From assembly GCA_964557855.1 (NCBI GenBank), contig CAZLBP010000006.1, positions 62,001-126,000 on the forward strand: DNA of 64,000 nucleotides. The letters run 5' to 3'. Made by a program: the position numbers and the translations under genes. Origin of the DNA: JAJRZL01 sp964557855. Its GTDB lineage: Bacteria; Zixibacteria; MSB-5A5; GN15; FEB-12. Every line of letters begins with the position of its first letter. Within the stretch, counting starts at the first letter, position 1. Shown piece after piece: positions 62,004 through 64,000 of this stretch. The notes beneath the pieces are model-generated. The model did no database searches. It saw only the letters and a program-made list of their open reading frames with translations, and was not told where the DNA came from.

Positions 62004-63269
62004 ATGCTCGACCTAAAGTTCATTCGCGAAAACCCACAGATTGTCAAAGACGGCCTCAGCAGGAAATACGATTCTTCCGACATCGACGCCATTCTCAAAA
62101 TGGATTCACAACGCCGGGATATCATCAGAGAAGTCGAGGCACTGAAGGCGGAACGCAATGCCGTCAGCGGGGATATCGCTAAGAAGAAGAAGGCCGGGGA
62201 GTCCGCGGATGATGCCATTGCCATGATGAAGCAGGTCGGTGAGAAAATCTCAACCCTTGACGACCAGCTCCGCGAAATAAACGACGAACTCCAAACGGCT
62301 CTCTCATGGGTACCCAATCTGCCTCACGAAAGCGTGCCTGTCGGTAGAGACGAATCAGCCAACGTTGTTGTCCGCGAATGGGGCACGGTGTCTGAGCCGG
62401 AACACGAGGTTGCGCCTCATTGGGAAATCGGCGAAAACCTGGGCATTCTGGATATGGCCGCCGGCGCCAGGGTCACCGGGTCCGGCTTTTACATTCTGCG
62501 GGGGGCCGGCGCGCGCCTGCAGAGAGCCCTCATCAACTTCATGCTCGACCTGCATACGGCGGACGGGTTCATCGAGCATATGACACCCTATCTGGTCACC
62601 CGGGACGCCATGGTGGGTACCGGTCAGCTGCCTAAAATGGACGATGACATGTACAAAACGGCTGTCGATGGTTTGTATCTTATCCCCACCGGCGAAGTAT
62701 CCATAACTAACATCTGTCGCGACGAAATTCTTGATTACCAACATCTGCCGCTCTATTTCGTGGGCTACACCCCTTGTTTTCGCCGCGAAGCCGGCGCCGC
62801 CGGTAAAGACACGCGCGGCATGCTGCGCGTGCACCAGTTCGACAAAGTCGAGCTCGTCAAAATAGTCCGGCCCGAATCATCCTACGACGAACTGGAGAGC
62901 CTCCTGCAACAAGCGGAAAAAGTGCTGCAGGCCTTAAATTTACCGTATCGGGTGGCCACCCTGGCCACCGGCGATCTCTCCTTCGCATCCGCCAAGACAT
63001 ATGACATCGAGCTGTGGTCGGCGGGGGTCAGGCGCTGGTTGGAAGTATCATCGGTCTCGAATTTCGAGGACTTTCAAGCCCGACGTATGAACTGTCGGTT
63101 TCGTGACGAAGACAAAAAAGTGCTCCATCCGCACACCCTCAACGGGTCCGGGGTCGCCCTGCCGCGCTTGATGGCCGCTATTCTCGAGAACCATCAAAAC
63201 GCCGACGGTACCATCACTGTGCCGCCGGCACTACAGCCGTATATGAACGGTCTAAAGCAAATCGGATAA
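62004..63269 (+). CDS. serS: seryl-tRNA synthetase
   Basis: 421 residues, full length. N-terminal antiparallel coiled coil (MLDLKFIRENPQIVKDGLSR and the helices to about residue 105) that contacts the long variable arm of tRNA-Ser. The class II core follows: motif 1 near 165-200 (GFIEHMTPYLVTRDAMVGTG), motif 2 TPCFRREAGAAGKDTRGMLR near residue 258, motif 3 NGSGVALPRLMAAILENHQ near residue 380. It charges serine tRNAs such as the tRNA at 2402. Its stop overlaps the ATG of the next gene by one base. Confidence 0.98.
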   Translation: MLDLKFIRENPQIVKDGLSRKYDSSDIDAILKMDSQRRDIIREVEALKAERNAVSGDIAKKKKAGESADDAIAMMKQVGEKISTLDDQLREINDELQTALSWVPNLPHESVPVGRDESANVVVREWGTVSEPEHEVAPHWEIGENLGILDMAAGARVTGSGFYILRGAGARLQRALINFMLDLHTADGFIEHMTPYLVTRDAMVGTGQLPKMDDDMYKTAVDGLYLIPTGEVSITNICRDEILDYQHLPLYFVGYTPCFRREAGAAGKDTRGMLRVHQFDKVELVKIVRPESSYDELESLLQQAEKVLQALNLPYRVATLATGDLSFASAKTYDIELWSAGVRRWLEVSSVSNFEDFQARRMNCRFRDEDKKVLHPHTLNGSGVALPRLMAAILENHQNADGTITVPPALQPYMNGLKQIG

Positions 63270-64000
63270 TGCCCACATCTGCAAAAAGAAGAGGAATCGT
63301 CAACCGGCTCTACATCGGCAAAAGCACCTTCTTCAAGATCTTCCTCCTCGTCGGCGTAGCGCTCATTTCTGCCATATTCATCTGGTACACGTTTGAGGTT
63401 ATCGAGGAACTGGAAAGAGGGACTCGTTCTCAGGTAAACAAGTACGTCAAAATGTGGCAATTGGCCGCCAGTTCGCCCATTTCCGGCCAGGAACTGCAGT
63501 TTATTTTCGAAGAAATCATCGTCAAAGCCGATTTCCCGATCATAGTTCTTAATGAAAACGGGGAGCCCATTCACTGGCGGAACATAGCTGGCGTCACGCC
63601 CGACGATACATCTCCGGAAACGCTGGCACATCTTCGAGCCGTGGCTCAGCAGATGATCGATAACAACCGCAAGATTCCCCTGGAGTTCGGCGAAGGGCGG
63701 GTCAGCTACTTCTGCTATGGCGATACGTACGCTATCGAACTGTTGACATTGATGCCGTTTATTGAAATCGGTATTGTCGTTGCTTTTCTGCTCGTGGCAT
63801 TTATCGGCTTCCAGAATATCCGCCGCAGCGAAGAACGCCACATCTGGGTTGGCATGGCCAAGGAAACCGCCCATCAATTGGGGACTCCTATCACTTCGTT
63901 GCTGGGATGGATCGAGATTATGGAAGGGGAGACCAGGCTGGCGGAATTGTCTAAAGAGGATAGCTCCATGCTGCAGGAAGCTCTGACCAATATGCGGGTC
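63269..64000 (+). CDS. membrane sensor histidine kinase (3' end outside window)
   Basis: 244 residues are visible. A basic start, membrane helix (about 21-43), an extracytoplasmic sensor of about 120 residues (EELERGTRSQVNKYVKMWQL), a second helix (about 162-186), then the HisKA helix GMAKETAHQLGTPITSLLGW with the phospho-accepting His. HAMP is not evident. The ATPase domain lies beyond the window. The ATG overlaps the serS stop (TAATG), so translation is coupled. The sensor has no recognised ligand domain. Confidence 0.9.
   Translation, partial: MPTSAKRRGIVNRLYIGKSTFFKIFLLVGVALISAIFIWYTFEVIEELERGTRSQVNKYVKMWQLAASSPISGQELQFIFEEIIVKADFPIIVLNENGEPIHWRNIAGVTPDDTSPETLAHLRAVAQQMIDNNRKIPLEFGEGRVSYFCYGDTYAIELLTLMPFIEIGIVVAFLLVAFIGFQNIRRSEERHIWVGMAKETAHQLGTPITSLLGWIEIMEGETRLAELSKEDSSMLQEALTNMRV

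Overview
The window reads as chromosomal DNA of an uncultured, diderm bacterium of the FCB group. The best guess is candidate phylum Zixibacteria or a close relative. That guess is inference, based on dockerin-like DLSYLVDYLF tails, thrombospondin type 3 repeats, a FlgD/sorting-type C-terminus, a PEP-CTERM protein, lipoproteins with good lipoboxes, and intergenic spaces full of small palindromic repeats. Coding density is high, ribosome binding sites are mostly AGGA/GGAG-like, and TGA is used as an ordinary stop. A run of exactly 100 N (32040-32139) shows this is a scaffold, probably from a metagenome.

Layout. 1-2.1 kb: end of a YhaM-like HD nuclease, then a FetA/FetB-type ABC pair. 2.4 kb: tRNA-Ser(GGA). 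2.9-4.9 kb: a lipoprotein, a five-helix membrane protein and a small excisionase-like DNA-binding protein. 5.1-11.7 kb: a complete SUF iron-sulfur operon (Rrf2 regulator, sufC, sufB, sufD, Rieske ferredoxin, sufS, sufU, sufT) behind a consensus promoter overlapped by a palindrome. 11.8-16.1 kb: a MacA/MacB-like export operon with two permeases. 16.4-23.4 kb: an alcohol dehydrogenase; a minus-strand operon of a serine palmitoyltransferase-like enzyme, a GNAT-like protein and a lipoprotein, which suggests sphingoid lipid synthesis; trmO; and a membrane/TPR protein. 23.7-26 kb: gyrB and a DUF721/DciA-like gene. 26.2-31.3 kb: rarA, an acyl-adenylating enzyme, and a DASS transporter with a CBS-domain partner. 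31.3-42.7 kb: an accessory region with an assembly gap, a secreted protein interrupted by one in-frame TGA, a 742-residue orphan, a TSP3/dockerin protein, tandem acetyltransferases, a PEP-CTERM protein and a CDGSH protein. 42.7-48.9 kb: repeats, an ECF S component, a methyltransferase, uvrA and mutM. 48.9-53 kb: a giant secreted adhesin-like protein. 53.4-58.6 kb: an orphan MalK-type ATPase, recF, dnaN and dnaA. 59-64 kb: an Mrp ATPase, a lipoprotein, rpmB, serS and the start of a histidine kinase.

The replication genes dnaA-dnaN-recF and DUF721-gyrB lie on the same strand in the usual order, but 28.5 kb of accessory DNA separates recF from DUF721. A perfect DnaA box lies just upstream of dnaA.

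The spaces between genes hold three recurring structures. One is a roughly 165-bp MITE-like element with terminal inverted repeats. The second is a dual-hairpin element bounded by GTAGGGC/GCCCTAC. The third is a dual hairpin bounded by GTGTGGCC/GGCCACA. No transposase gene and no CRISPR array were seen.
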